Below, one piece after another: positions 47,424 through 55,474 of a stretch of DNA of 60,865 bases. Below the pieces are notes generated by a model. It saw only the letters and a program-made list of their open reading frames with translations, did no database searches and was not told where the DNA came from. The translations under genes were made by a program, and so were the position numbers. Numbering within the stretch: the stretch's first letter is position 1; every line of letters starts with the position of its first letter. This stretch comes from an uncultured Actinomyces sp. (GTDB taxonomy: Bacteria > Actinomycetota > Actinomycetes > Actinomycetales > Actinomycetaceae). Location: NCBI GenBank assembly GCA_900541895.1, contig UWSI01000010.1, positions 1 to 60,865 of the forward strand, given 5' to 3'.

Positions 47424-48179
47424 ATGAGTACCTCTCGCCGCGTCGTTGTTACAGGAGCTTCCAGTGGAATCGGGGAAGCAACCGCCCGTCTTCTGGCTGA
47501 ACATGGATGGCAGGTCGTTGCCGTAGCCCGACGCCGCGAGCGCCTAGAGGCCCTTGCTGATCAGATTGGTTGTGAGTATTGGGCAGCCGATCTGAGCGAC
47601 CGCGCGCAGGTGGAAGAGATGGCTGCGCGCGTCTTGGAAGGCGGCCCCGTTGATGCGCTGGTGAATAACGCCGGCGGAGCTATCGGAGCTGATCGGGTCG
47701 CCGAGGCAGATCCTGCAAGGTGGAGCGCAATGTTTGAGCGCAATGTCCTCACCGCTTTGCATTGCACGCAAGCATTTCTCCCCTCGATGCGCGAGCGGGG
47801 AGGGGACCTCGTCTTCCTGACGTCAACAGCCGCCCACGACACGTATCCGGGAGGCGGCGGTTACGTTGCAGCTAAGCACGCTGAACGCATTATTGCCAAT
47901 ACCCTGCGCCAAGAACTGGTGGGTGAACCCGTTCGCGTGATCGAAATTGCCCCAGGTATGGTGCGGACTGAAGAATTTTCTCTCAATCGCCTGGGCTCTC
48001 AGGAAGCTGCCGACCGCGTCTACGAGGGGGTGGCACAGCCGCTTATCGCTGAGGACATCGCCGAGGCGATCGTGTGGACCCTCGAGCGACCACGTCACGT
48101 CAATATCGATTCGATGATCGTGCGCCCGGTTGCTCAGGCGACGAATACTCTTGTGGCCAGAACTGCGCCCGAGGCCTAG
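47424..48179 (+). CDS. SDR family oxidoreductase
   Basis: A 251-residue short-chain dehydrogenase/reductase of the YdfG-like (NADP-dependent 3-hydroxy acid dehydrogenase) subgroup. It shows the cofactor motif RRVVVTGASSGIGEATARLL, an ADLSD segment, NNAGG and the catalytic Ser, Tyr and Lys (LTSTAAHDTYPGGGGYVAAK) with the PG loop IEIAPGMVRTEEFSL. The preference for NADP(H) is suggested by the ARRRERLE stretch at the end of the second strand. The physiological substrate is unknown. Single gene, probable leaderless start at 47424; a longer frame back to 47394 overlaps the hairpin and is not supported. Confidence 0.9.
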   Translation: MSTSRRVVVTGASSGIGEATARLLAEHGWQVVAVARRRERLEALADQIGCEYWAADLSDRAQVEEMAARVLEGGPVDALVNNAGGAIGADRVAEADPARWSAMFERNVLTALHCTQAFLPSMRERGGDLVFLTSTAAHDTYPGGGGYVAAKHAERIIANTLRQELVGEPVRVIEIAPGMVRTEEFSLNRLGSQEAADRVYEGVAQPLIAEDIAEAIVWTLERPRHVNIDSMIVRPVAQATNTLVARTAPEA

Positions 48180-48223
48180 GACAGACGCTGCAGGTCGCGA
48201 TCCTTCTGCCTCACTTTGCTCAG

Positions 48224-49039
48224 TTATGCGCGTAGCGTGGCATAAGCGCTCACGCTTGCCACTCCGATCAAGAGAACAATGAATGCCCAAGCTAGTGCGG
48301 TCGAGCTTACCTTTCGAGTAAGTCGTGCTCCGACAACGCCTCCGCACATCGAGGCCACAGCGAAGCACGCAACCATGACCCCGGCCTCGGCACTGATATC
48401 CAAGGTTCCACCCAGTGCACGTGAAGCCAAGCCAAACACTGCTGTAATGAGCATGATCAACAGGGATGTTGCTGATGCTTTTTTCATTGGGTAGCGCAGA
48501 ACAAGATGAAGTGCAGGAACGATAGCGAAACCCCCACCGACACCAAAGAAACCGGTGAGAAAACCGGTCACGCTAGCGAGAAGAACAACTAAGGCTGCGT
48601 TCTTTAGGGTCGACGCAAGCGAGCGTGGGGAATCCTCAAGTGCGGCCTCGTCAATCGACGAAGGGAAGGCATCAGCGCGGGCACGCAACTGTTTGTGCAC
48701 CATGAATACCGCGACGAACGCCAGAAGAATACAAAACTCCAGCATGAGCGTGCGTGCTGAGACCAAAGGATTAAGGGCAGAACCTCCCCAGGTGCCAACA
48801 ATCCCCGCGAAGGCAAAAAGGCTTCCGTGCTTCCAATCAACGTGGCCGCTGGGCGCGCGGGTCACCAATGAAACGCATGCGGTCGCACCGACGATGATGA
48901 GCGACAATGTCGCAGCTTGATGCGGATTTTGCCCCAAGAGATACACCAAGACGGGAACAGAAAGAATTCCGCCACCAGCACCCAGCGCTCCAACAACAAT
49001 GCCAATGCCAATGCCGACGATTGCCGCCTCAATGAGCAC
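48224..49039 (-). CDS. TauE/SafE family anion exporter (TSUP)
   Basis: A 271-residue membrane protein with about eight helices and the two glycine-rich repeats of the TauE/SafE family (GALGAGGGILSVPVLVYLLG near residue 20 and GFFGVGGGFAIVPALHLVLR near 160). Family members export sulfite, sulfoacetate or other organosulfonates. The GTG at 49039 has GGAGG six bases upstream and overlaps the end of the sulfatase-maturase gene by 11 bases. As the last gene of the sulfatase block, it is likely to remove sulfate or sulfite released inside the cell; this link is inference. Confidence 0.87.
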   Translation of the reverse strand: MLIEAAIVGIGIGIVVGALGAGGGILSVPVLVYLLGQNPHQAATLSLIIVGATACVSLVTRAPSGHVDWKHGSLFAFAGIVGTWGGSALNPLVSARTLMLEFCILLAFVAVFMVHKQLRARADAFPSSIDEAALEDSPRSLASTLKNAALVVLLASVTGFLTGFFGVGGGFAIVPALHLVLRYPMKKASATSLLIMLITAVFGLASRALGGTLDISAEAGVMVACFAVASMCGGVVGARLTRKVSSTALAWAFIVLLIGVASVSAYATLRA

Positions 49040-50312
49040 CGTGATCCTCCTTGATCGGGGGCGTGAGTCCCAGTGAATGAGCAATGGTTGGATCCATGAT
49101 TTGATCAGCGCTTGTACCGCGCGAGATCAGGAAGGCCATCGCTTTGAAGTAGGGGAGAGCGTGGGAATAGAAATGCCTGTATCCCTGGCAGAGGTAATTG
49201 TGTGAAGGACCAGAATCGGTCGCGATGAAACGGTCCTTTGGGCATCCGCCCCAGCACAAGCGCAGGAAAGGACAGCTCCAGCACTCATCGTCCAGATCTT
49301 GCTTCTTCGTATCAAAAGCACGCATCTTTTCCGAAGTTGCAAGGGCTGGGAAATCGCTGTGCGCAATGTTGCCAACAAGCCACTCGGGTTCAACCCAGTG
49401 ATCGCAGGCATAGACATCTCCGTTAAACTCCATCGCCATATTCGCCCCACATGATGGCGCGTGGACACATACGCTTGCTGAACCAAAGAGCGCAGAGATC
49501 GAGGAATCGAAGTCTTGTACGAAGACGGAGCCCACGTCAGAGCAGACCCACTCATCAAAAATTGAGGAGAGGAACTTTCCGTACCCTTTTGGTGAAGTGG
49601 AACGTGAAGTCACGCAGTCTCCGTCTTGGCGGTAGAGGAGTGCCGAGCTTCCACTTCTCCACCCGAGTTCGGCTTGGCGCAGGTGCTCTTTGGGAACGCG
49701 CTCGACGATGGGGATAAATTGCATGTACTGCGCCCCGAGTTCATCACGGAAATAGCGATAGACCTCAAGGCCGTGGTCTTCGTTAGCAGCGTGGACCGTG
49801 CACAAGATATTGGTGTCGACATCGGCGTGACGCAGGTGTTCCCACCCGCGAATCACCATCGAGTGAGTTCCATGCCCGCCGCGGTTCAGACGATAGGCAT
49901 CGTGGAGTTCTTTCGGGCCATCGATGGAGATGCCGACAAGAAAATTGTTTTCCTTGAAAAAACTGGCCCATGACGGCGTAACGAGTGTCCCATTGGTTTG
50001 GATGGCATGGCGAACCTCTTGGGTGGGACGACGATACTTTTCGCACAGCTCAATGAGGCGTTCGAAAAAAGGGAGGCCGCGCAGAGTCGGCTCGCCTCCC
50101 TGCCAGAGCATGGTGACTTCTCCGTCGAGGCTGGCTGATAGAAAATTCTTGACGTAAGTTTCAAGAGTTTCTTCACTCATCGTCTGGCGTTTTTGGTCGT
50201 ACAGCAGTTCTTTCGAAAGGAAGAAGCAGTACTGGCAGTCAAGATTGCAAGCGGCTCCCGTTGGTTTGGCAACAACTGAGAAGGGGAGCGTAAGGGTGGG
50301 GGAATGCGTCAT
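49029..50312 (-). CDS. atsB: Anaerobic sulfatase-maturing enzyme (radical SAM)
   Basis: A 427-residue radical-SAM protein with a SPASM domain that turns the active-site Cys (or Ser) of sulfatases into formylglycine without oxygen. The cluster motif CNLDCQYC (Cys22, 26, 29) is followed by LWQGGEPTLRGLPFFERLIE and IQTNGTLV; seven further cysteines in the C-terminal half (CVHAPSCGANMAMEFNGDVY, CDHWVEP, DDECWSCPFLRLCWGGCPKD, CQGY) would hold two auxiliary clusters. This matches anSME proteins of the AtsB/anSMEcpe type. ATG overlaps the ROK stop (ATGA). The sulfatase it matures is encoded 1.2 kb upstream and is the Cys type. Confidence 0.94.
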   Translation of the reverse strand: MTHSPTLTLPFSVVAKPTGAACNLDCQYCFFLSKELLYDQKRQTMSEETLETYVKNFLSASLDGEVTMLWQGGEPTLRGLPFFERLIELCEKYRRPTQEVRHAIQTNGTLVTPSWASFFKENNFLVGISIDGPKELHDAYRLNRGGHGTHSMVIRGWEHLRHADVDTNILCTVHAANEDHGLEVYRYFRDELGAQYMQFIPIVERVPKEHLRQAELGWRSGSSALLYRQDGDCVTSRSTSPKGYGKFLSSIFDEWVCSDVGSVFVQDFDSSISALFGSASVCVHAPSCGANMAMEFNGDVYACDHWVEPEWLVGNIAHSDFPALATSEKMRAFDTKKQDLDDECWSCPFLRLCWGGCPKDRFIATDSGPSHNYLCQGYRHFYSHALPYFKAMAFLISRGTSADQIMDPTIAHSLGLTPPIKEDHGAH

Positions 50313-51466
50313 CGTGTCCCTTCGCTTTCCTTCTTGATCGACGAGGCCGTGGTTTGGGATGCGTAGGCCGCGGCCTGGGCCCCAGCAAGTGGGCCAAGTT
50401 CTGCGCGGACGACATCGATGTGCCACTTCATTGCGGGAATTAATTCGCTCTCGAGGCCGTGGGCAATCATATCGGAGACCTGGGGGATCGCCTCGGGGAG
50501 TTCCCCAGCCACGATGATTGCGCGAGGGTTGATGAGAAGAGCAGCGTTTGCACAGCAAGCCCCAACGGCATCCATCGCGTGTTCGAGGATCGATAGCGTT
50601 CGGGACTCCCGATTGTTCACTTTGGTCGCCAATTCGCTCAAAGACGAGACATCACACTGGGCGCAGAGCGAGGGAATAGAGGCGAGGGTTTCTAGACACC
50701 CCTCTTTCCCGCATGTACATGGGGTGTGCACGTTCGGAATGCGCATATGCCCCAGTTCTCCAGTGAAGCCAAAGTCTCCACCCGATAGGCGATAGGAAAT
50801 CACCAGGCTGGCGCCAATGCCGTTGGATAGTCGAACGTAAAGGATTGATGGGTATCCCTGACCCGCTCCCCATAGTGCCTCGCTCAGGGCAGACAGGCGG
50901 GCAGTTGTATCAATGAGGATATTCCCTTTCCAGCGGCGCGAAATGATATCGATAACGCTTTCACGGCTGGGGTAAGGGGAATGGGGCGAGTGGGAAATAT
51001 TTGAACCCATGGGGACGGGCAGACCAATCCCGATGGTACTGACGTAGTCAGTGATGATACCGCGCGCCTGTGCGCGCTCGAGGAGCATCGCTCCCATGGC
51101 GTCGAGTGCTTCAAGATAGTTGATGGGACGTGAGGCGGGTACTGATTGTGCAATCAGGACATCACCGCCTCGATTGAGTAAAACCCCGGCGAAAGAGGCT
51201 CGGCTAATCACGATGCCGACCGAGTATGCGCACAAACGTGCCGATGTAAACAGAGTTGACGGACGGCCCGCCCCGCTTCGTTCATCCCCCTTGAGAGAGA
51301 TGACGGCGTGAGCATCGATGAGTTTTTTGATCGCGCGCCCGAGTGTTGTTCTGGAAACCTCAAGAGCTTCGCACAGCTGTGAGCGCGAGGAAGGGGGATT
51401 TTCACCAAGATAGCTGGTGATCTGATCTTCCAAAGAGGGCACGGCGGCGTGAAGATCGTAGTCCAT
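50309..51466 (-). CDS. ROK family transcriptional regulator
   Basis: A 385-residue repressor. An N-terminal winged helix (about 10-65, SRSQLCEALEVSRTTLGRAI and KLIDAHAVISLKG) is followed by a ROK sugar-kinase fold with the zinc motif CTCGKEGCLE and GFTGELGHMRI. Many ROK regulators bind sugars or sugar phosphates. In Bifidobacterium breve a ROK protein controls a sulfatase/sugar-transporter cluster for N-acetylglucosamine 6-sulfate, and the gene set here is similar, so this is probably the local controller. AAGGAG lies five bases before the ATG. The candidate operator at 54628-54651 precedes the transporter gene. Confidence 0.9.
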   Translation of the reverse strand: MDYDLHAAVPSLEDQITSYLGENPPSSRSQLCEALEVSRTTLGRAIKKLIDAHAVISLKGDERSGAGRPSTLFTSARLCAYSVGIVISRASFAGVLLNRGGDVLIAQSVPASRPINYLEALDAMGAMLLERAQARGIITDYVSTIGIGLPVPMGSNISHSPHSPYPSRESVIDIISRRWKGNILIDTTARLSALSEALWGAGQGYPSILYVRLSNGIGASLVISYRLSGGDFGFTGELGHMRIPNVHTPCTCGKEGCLETLASIPSLCAQCDVSSLSELATKVNNRESRTLSILEHAMDAVGACCANAALLINPRAIIVAGELPEAIPQVSDMIAHGLESELIPAMKWHIDVVRAELGPLAGAQAAAYASQTTASSIKKESEGTR

Positions 51467-51488
51467 GTCCTCTCCTTCGATGTTGTAT

Positions 51489-51525
51489 GGTGTGGGCCTC
51501 CCGCACGCCCCGGAAGGCCCACACC
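51489..51525 (-). repeat. Hairpin between sulfatase and ROK genes
   Basis: GGTGTGGGCCT (51489-51499) pairs perfectly with AGGCCCACACC (51515-51525). No T-run follows on the minus strand. It may protect the sulfatase mRNA or reduce read-through into the ROK-maturase-exporter part. Confidence 0.55.
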
Positions 51526-51534
51526 GATGGTGTG

Positions 51535-53064
51535 TTACTTACCCATGACCTCGTCGAGATCGCTTCGAGCGGTGTTGACCAGCGGAATATCAAAATCCGT
51601 CATGGCTGCCATCCACTTCGCGAAGGAGTGGTCTCCGCGCTCGCGGAGCTGGAGGTATAGGTTCGTTGCGAGTTCACGGCGAATGTCGTCGTAGACGGGC
51701 ACCGTGTATACATTGTTCATCTCTGCGGGATCAACTCTCAAATCGTAGAGTTCATTGATCGACTCCGGTGAGATGACGAGCTTGAATTCCTTGGTGCGCA
51801 GCATTCGCTGTTGCAGCGGGAAGTGGTGTCCGTGGAATTCGCAGACGATGTCTTCACGCCAACCTGGCACATCCTCGCCTCGCGTCAGGTCGACGATCGA
51901 ACGTCCGTCTTCAACCAATGCCGGGTCAAGTCCAGCGATATCGAGGACGGTTGCAGGAAGATCGATCAAAGACACGAAGGCATCGGATTGGCCCACCGCG
52001 GAAACACCGGGGATATGTGCGATGAAGGGGACGTTGTAGATGTCGTCGTACATCATCGGTCCCTTGTCATTGAGGCGGTGGGAGCCGGTGAATTCTCCGT
52101 GGTCTGCGCAGAAGAAGACTGCGGTGTCATCCAGGATGCCCAGCTCGCGTGCCACATCCATGATTCGGCCGATTTCGAAGTCGATCATGGCGACGTATCC
52201 CCAGTAGACAGCAATGAGCTTCTTCCACTGATCGTTATCGAAGGACGATGTTGACCAGTAGGTCGCGTAGTTCTGCTGGATCTGCGGCTTACCGATGAGC
52301 GAGTCACCGAAGTTTTCGGGCAAGGTGACATCGTTCGGATCGATCAGGTCGAACCACTCGTCGGGGAGGAAGTAGGGGAGGTGCGGGCCAAAGAAGTGGA
52401 CGTCCAAGCTGAAAGGCTGTCCGTTTTCCTTCCAATCGGCCGCATATTCGCGAAGCTTCTCAATGGCGCGATCTGCCAAGAAACGCTCGAAGGTTGCTTC
52501 TTCTGGTTGCTCGAGGCGTGCTGCAATGATGTGTCCGTCGCGGCCGCCGGGGAGCTTTCCTCGCCAGAAGTCATGTGCGCGAACTGGCGGAAGCCCGTGT
52601 TCGTTGAGCCACGCGACGTACTTTTCATTGGCGACGGGGTTTTCTGCACCCCAGTAGGTATCGTCGTCGGCACCGAACTTGTCGGGGAGGTTCGCCCCGC
52701 AGTGATACTTTCCGACGATGCCTACGTTGTAGCCCGCGTCCCGAAGTGCCTGAGTGTAGGTCCAGGTCCCAAGGGGAATCATCGTCTGGTAGGCGATGTT
52801 CCATTCGGGGTTGGCCAGCACCAGGTGCTTTCCGGGTCGCTTTCCTGTCAGAAGTGAGGCGCGTGCAGGTGTGCAGATCGCAGTGGGAGTAAAGCAATTG
52901 GTGAAGGCGAAACCGTTGCGTCCCATCTCGTCAATGACGGGGGTTTGGGCGTGAGGGTTGCCCAGGCAGCCGATCGTATCCGTGCGATGCTGGTCCGTCA
53001 TGATCACCAGGACATTGCGGACATTATCCGGGATGTCACTGGAGCGTTCGTATGTGTCAGACAT
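51535..53064 (-). CDS. atsA: Cys-type sulfatase, probably cytoplasmic
   Basis: A 509-residue type I sulfatase of the alkaline-phosphatase superfamily that hydrolyses sulfate esters. Formylglycine would form at Cys64 of the CTPARASLLTG motif (CXPXR). Metal ligands are seen in VIMTDQHRTD (Asp24) and CADHGEFTGSHRLNDKGPMM. No signal peptide or lipobox precedes the domain, so the enzyme should stay in the cytoplasm. Start ATG with AAAGGACC upstream; it follows the sugar porter by ten bases. By position and by analogy to bifidobacterial AtsA it could act on N-acetylglucosamine 6-sulfate or another imported monosaccharide sulfate; choline sulfate is an alternative. Confidence 0.92.
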   Translation of the reverse strand: MSDTYERSSDIPDNVRNVLVIMTDQHRTDTIGCLGNPHAQTPVIDEMGRNGFAFTNCFTPTAICTPARASLLTGKRPGKHLVLANPEWNIAYQTMIPLGTWTYTQALRDAGYNVGIVGKYHCGANLPDKFGADDDTYWGAENPVANEKYVAWLNEHGLPPVRAHDFWRGKLPGGRDGHIIAARLEQPEEATFERFLADRAIEKLREYAADWKENGQPFSLDVHFFGPHLPYFLPDEWFDLIDPNDVTLPENFGDSLIGKPQIQQNYATYWSTSSFDNDQWKKLIAVYWGYVAMIDFEIGRIMDVARELGILDDTAVFFCADHGEFTGSHRLNDKGPMMYDDIYNVPFIAHIPGVSAVGQSDAFVSLIDLPATVLDIAGLDPALVEDGRSIVDLTRGEDVPGWREDIVCEFHGHHFPLQQRMLRTKEFKLVISPESINELYDLRVDPAEMNNVYTVPVYDDIRRELATNLYLQLRERGDHSFAKWMAAMTDFDIPLVNTARSDLDEVMGK

Positions 53065-53074
53065 GATGGTCCTT

Positions 53075-54535
53075 TCACTTCTCGGAAGCAGCGAGTTTGT
53101 CCATGTCTTCGAGTTCGGTACCAGTGGTTTCCTTCAGGTACTTCGCGGTGAAGATGACTGCCAGGACACCGAATGCACAGTAGATCCAGTAGGTGCCTGC
53201 CGGCGACCACGAGATCAGGAATGGGAATAGCAAAACGACAAGGAAGTTGACGAAGAAGTCTGCTCCCGAGGCCATGGACATTGCGCCACCGCGAATCGAG
53301 TTGGGGAACATTTCGCCCATGACGATCGAGAAGATCGGTCCCCACGAGGAAGTGAAGCCCAGCAGGAAGGTGCACAGCGCTGCGACGGCAAGGAATGCCA
53401 AGGCCGGGTTGTCTGCAACGTCGGGCTTTCCGTCGACAACGGGTGCCAGGGTGAAGACGGTTGCAACGACGCCCAGGGAAACAAAGATCAGGGTGCCTCC
53501 GTAGATGAGCATCCGCTTACGTCCCACATGGTCGACAAGAAGAATGCCGGACACGACGCCGACGATCTTGAAGCCCGTGATGAGCAGGGTCTGCTGCAGT
53601 GCCATTGATTCGTTGAATCCCACTGCTGCGAAGAGAGAGTTCGAGTAGAAGAAGACACCGTTGATGCCCGTGAGCTGCTGGAACGCGGCGATCATCATGC
53701 CAACCAAGACCAGTCCGCGCCACTTCGAGGAGAAGATTTCGCCAATGCTGAGCTTGCGTCCGCCAGTTTCTTCCATCGAAACGGCGATTGCCTTGACGCG
53801 CGCTGCGGGATCGTCTTCACCGCTGACCTTTGCAAGGACAGCCTCAGCTTCTGCGGTCTTTCCGACCGACACCAGGTAACGAGGCGACTCGGGGATTTGG
53901 GCCGTGAAGATCACGAAGAGAAGAGCGGGGATGATGAGGCATGCGAAAAGCACCTGCCAGGTCTGCAGTCCCCAGAAGGCGGGCTTCGCAGCGCCACCGG
54001 TCAGGCGTACGACACCCATATTGATGAGGCCGGCGAAGAAAAGGCCGAGGATGATGGCCAGCTGACGGAAGCCAATTAGACGGCCTCGGATATCAGCCGG
54101 TGCAATTTCCGCAACGTAACCGGGGGCAACGGTGGTTGCTGCACCAAAACCAATGCCGCCGACAATGCGGGTGAGGAGAAGGAAGGGGTATCCGAAGGCG
54201 CCCAGAAGCGGTGAGAGCGGCCCAAGGAGTGCTTCGAAGAGAAGGAAGGGACCAACCCACATCAGGGTTGTCTTGCGGCCGATCTTGTCGGAAATGCGTC
54301 CCGCTCCTAGTGCGCCGATGAGGCCGCCGATCACACCGGCCGCGCCGGCAACGCCCTGGAGGAATGGGCCGAGGTGGAAGGTGGTGCCGACCGCTTTAAT
54401 TGCGGCGTTGAGGACCATTCCTTCGAATCCGTAGAAGAAGGGGCCCAAGGTTGCAATGAGTGCAAGGAAAGTGGCGTATTTCCGCGCCCGACGCTGGGCT
54501 TCGGTCAGCGGAACTGCCGTACGTGAGGTTGACAT
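53075..54535 (-). CDS. atsT: MFS sugar porter, likely sulfated-sugar importer
   Basis: A 486-residue sugar porter with 12 helices. Family motifs are LGAGRISDKIGRKTTLMWVG after helix 2, RIVGGIGFGAATTVAPGYVA, PESPRYL after helix 6, QQLTGINGVFFYSNSLFAAV in helix 7, and the closing KYLKETTGTELEDM (PETKG-like region). It belongs to the same class as xylose/inositol/glucose symporters. The start at 54535 gives the best fit; AGGA lies eight bases upstream, and the frame extends to 54649 without support. First gene of the sulfatase block, so it probably imports the sulfated sugar intact. A palindromic site lies about 90 bases upstream. Confidence 0.87.
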   Translation of the reverse strand: MSTSRTAVPLTEAQRRARKYATFLALIATLGPFFYGFEGMVLNAAIKAVGTTFHLGPFLQGVAGAAGVIGGLIGALGAGRISDKIGRKTTLMWVGPFLLFEALLGPLSPLLGAFGYPFLLLTRIVGGIGFGAATTVAPGYVAEIAPADIRGRLIGFRQLAIILGLFFAGLINMGVVRLTGGAAKPAFWGLQTWQVLFACLIIPALLFVIFTAQIPESPRYLVSVGKTAEAEAVLAKVSGEDDPAARVKAIAVSMEETGGRKLSIGEIFSSKWRGLVLVGMMIAAFQQLTGINGVFFYSNSLFAAVGFNESMALQQTLLITGFKIVGVVSGILLVDHVGRKRMLIYGGTLIFVSLGVVATVFTLAPVVDGKPDVADNPALAFLAVAALCTFLLGFTSSWGPIFSIVMGEMFPNSIRGGAMSMASGADFFVNFLVVLLFPFLISWSPAGTYWIYCAFGVLAVIFTAKYLKETTGTELEDMDKLAASEK

Positions 54536-54627
54536 GAGGTCCGTCCTAAAAGGGGAGAGGAATGAACTCATCGGATTGATCCGTGATGCCTCATCTTTGA
54601 GGTACCTACACGCTATCGCCGAGTGAA

Positions 54628-54651
54628 TTTTGGCCGTTGGCGTGGACAAAA
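54628..54651. promoter_or_regulatory. Inverted repeat operator before sugar porter
   Basis: TTTTGGCC-N8-GGACAAAA, arms agreeing at seven of eight positions, 93 bases upstream of the transporter start in the divergent region. A candidate ROK regulator site. Confidence 0.5.
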
Positions 54652-54791
54652 ATAATTTCTGTGAGCTGTGTCATAGAAAAGGTTTCTCTTCTCACAGGAA
54701 AACCTTAGGTGCGACATAAAACAGACATAGAGGTGATCCATACCTTAAGACCAAGACGACAGGGCAGATGCCCATTCGAAAGGAAGAAACA

Positions 54792-55412
54792 ATGACTGCA
54801 GAAGAAATGAACAAGGATCACCTGGACGAGACTCGAGTCATCGATACACAGGCCCAGGATGCGCAGGCACACGAAGCTCATGCCGACAAGACAACCTATG
54901 TGAACGTCGCCTACCAGAAGGAAGACGGAACCTATGAAGGCGCGTGGATTACCGCTGATGAGCTTGTCTCTCACGAGGCCTCAGCAAAGCCCTCCTGGAA
55001 GAAGAAGGCGGTCACTGCCGGTGCGGCAGGAGCTTTCTTGGTTGCAGGTTTTGGTGCAGGTTGGGCAACGAGCTCGGTGGCCTCTCCCGCTCCGACGCAG
55101 CAATCGCAGGCAGTACCCGGACAGCCGGGTCAGGGTGGTCCGAGAGGACACCAAGACCAAGGTGGCCCCGGCGGACAAGGCATGCCTGGTGGGCAGCAGG
55201 GTCAGGGGATCCCTGGCGGGCAGGGTATGCCCGGTGGTCAACAAGGCCAAGGTGGCCCCGGTGGACAAGGCATGTCTGGTGGTCAGGGCGGCCCGGGATC
55301 TCAGAACGGATCCTCCAAGAAGGGGTCTGAGGACTCAACTGCAAAGAAGAAGGCTGCAGAGAACTCTTCTCAAAGCTCTGACTCCCAAAATTCTGATTCC
55401 TCGTCTAAGTAA
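54792..55412 (+). CDS. Membrane-anchored Gly/Gln/Pro-repeat protein
   Basis: I recognise no family. The 206-residue protein has an acidic cytoplasmic part (about 1-70; it includes TTYVNVAYQKEDGTYEGAWI), one membrane helix (about 74-94, KKAVTAGAAGAFLVAGFGAG) and an outside region made of Gly, Gln, Pro and Met: a 15-residue unit PGGQGMPGGQQGQGx occurs twice and then in part (125-166), followed by a Ser/Lys-rich tail (SSKKGSEDSTAKKK). The repeats resemble collagen-like or resilin-like stretches and may form a flexible surface extension. AAGGAAG precedes the ATG at 54792. The gene ends in a terminator shared with the converging gene. It is divergent from the sugar porter. Confidence 0.75.
   Translation: MTAEEMNKDHLDETRVIDTQAQDAQAHEAHADKTTYVNVAYQKEDGTYEGAWITADELVSHEASAKPSWKKKAVTAGAAGAFLVAGFGAGWATSSVASPAPTQQSQAVPGQPGQGGPRGHQDQGGPGGQGMPGGQQGQGIPGGQGMPGGQQGQGGPGGQGMSGGQGGPGSQNGSSKKGSEDSTAKKKAAENSSQSSDSQNSDSSSK
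55167..55292 (+). repeat. 45-bp tandem repeat encoding PGGQGM units
   Basis: Two full 45-base units (55167-55211 and 55212-55256) and a 36-base partial third unit, encoding PGGQGMPGGQQGQG(I/G). Codon differences between the units show that they are not very recent copies. Confidence 0.8.
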
Positions 55413-55425
55413 TGAGGAACTCCCG

Positions 55426-55474
55426 GTAGGGGTGCTCGACGCCGTCATGGCGTCTGGGCGCCCCTACTTCTTTT
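55426..55474 (+). terminator. Terminator after repeat protein
   Basis: GTAGGGGTGC (55426-55435) pairs with GCGCCCCTAC (55458-55467) with one G-T pair, plus an inner GACGCC/GGCGTC stem; CTTCTTTTC follows. The right arm overlaps the last codon of the converging gene. Confidence 0.75.

Noticed and set aside
55167..55292. CRISPR or non-coding satellite
   Set aside because: The 45-base repeats are in frame, without spacers, and vary only in codon choice; they are a protein-coding repeat.
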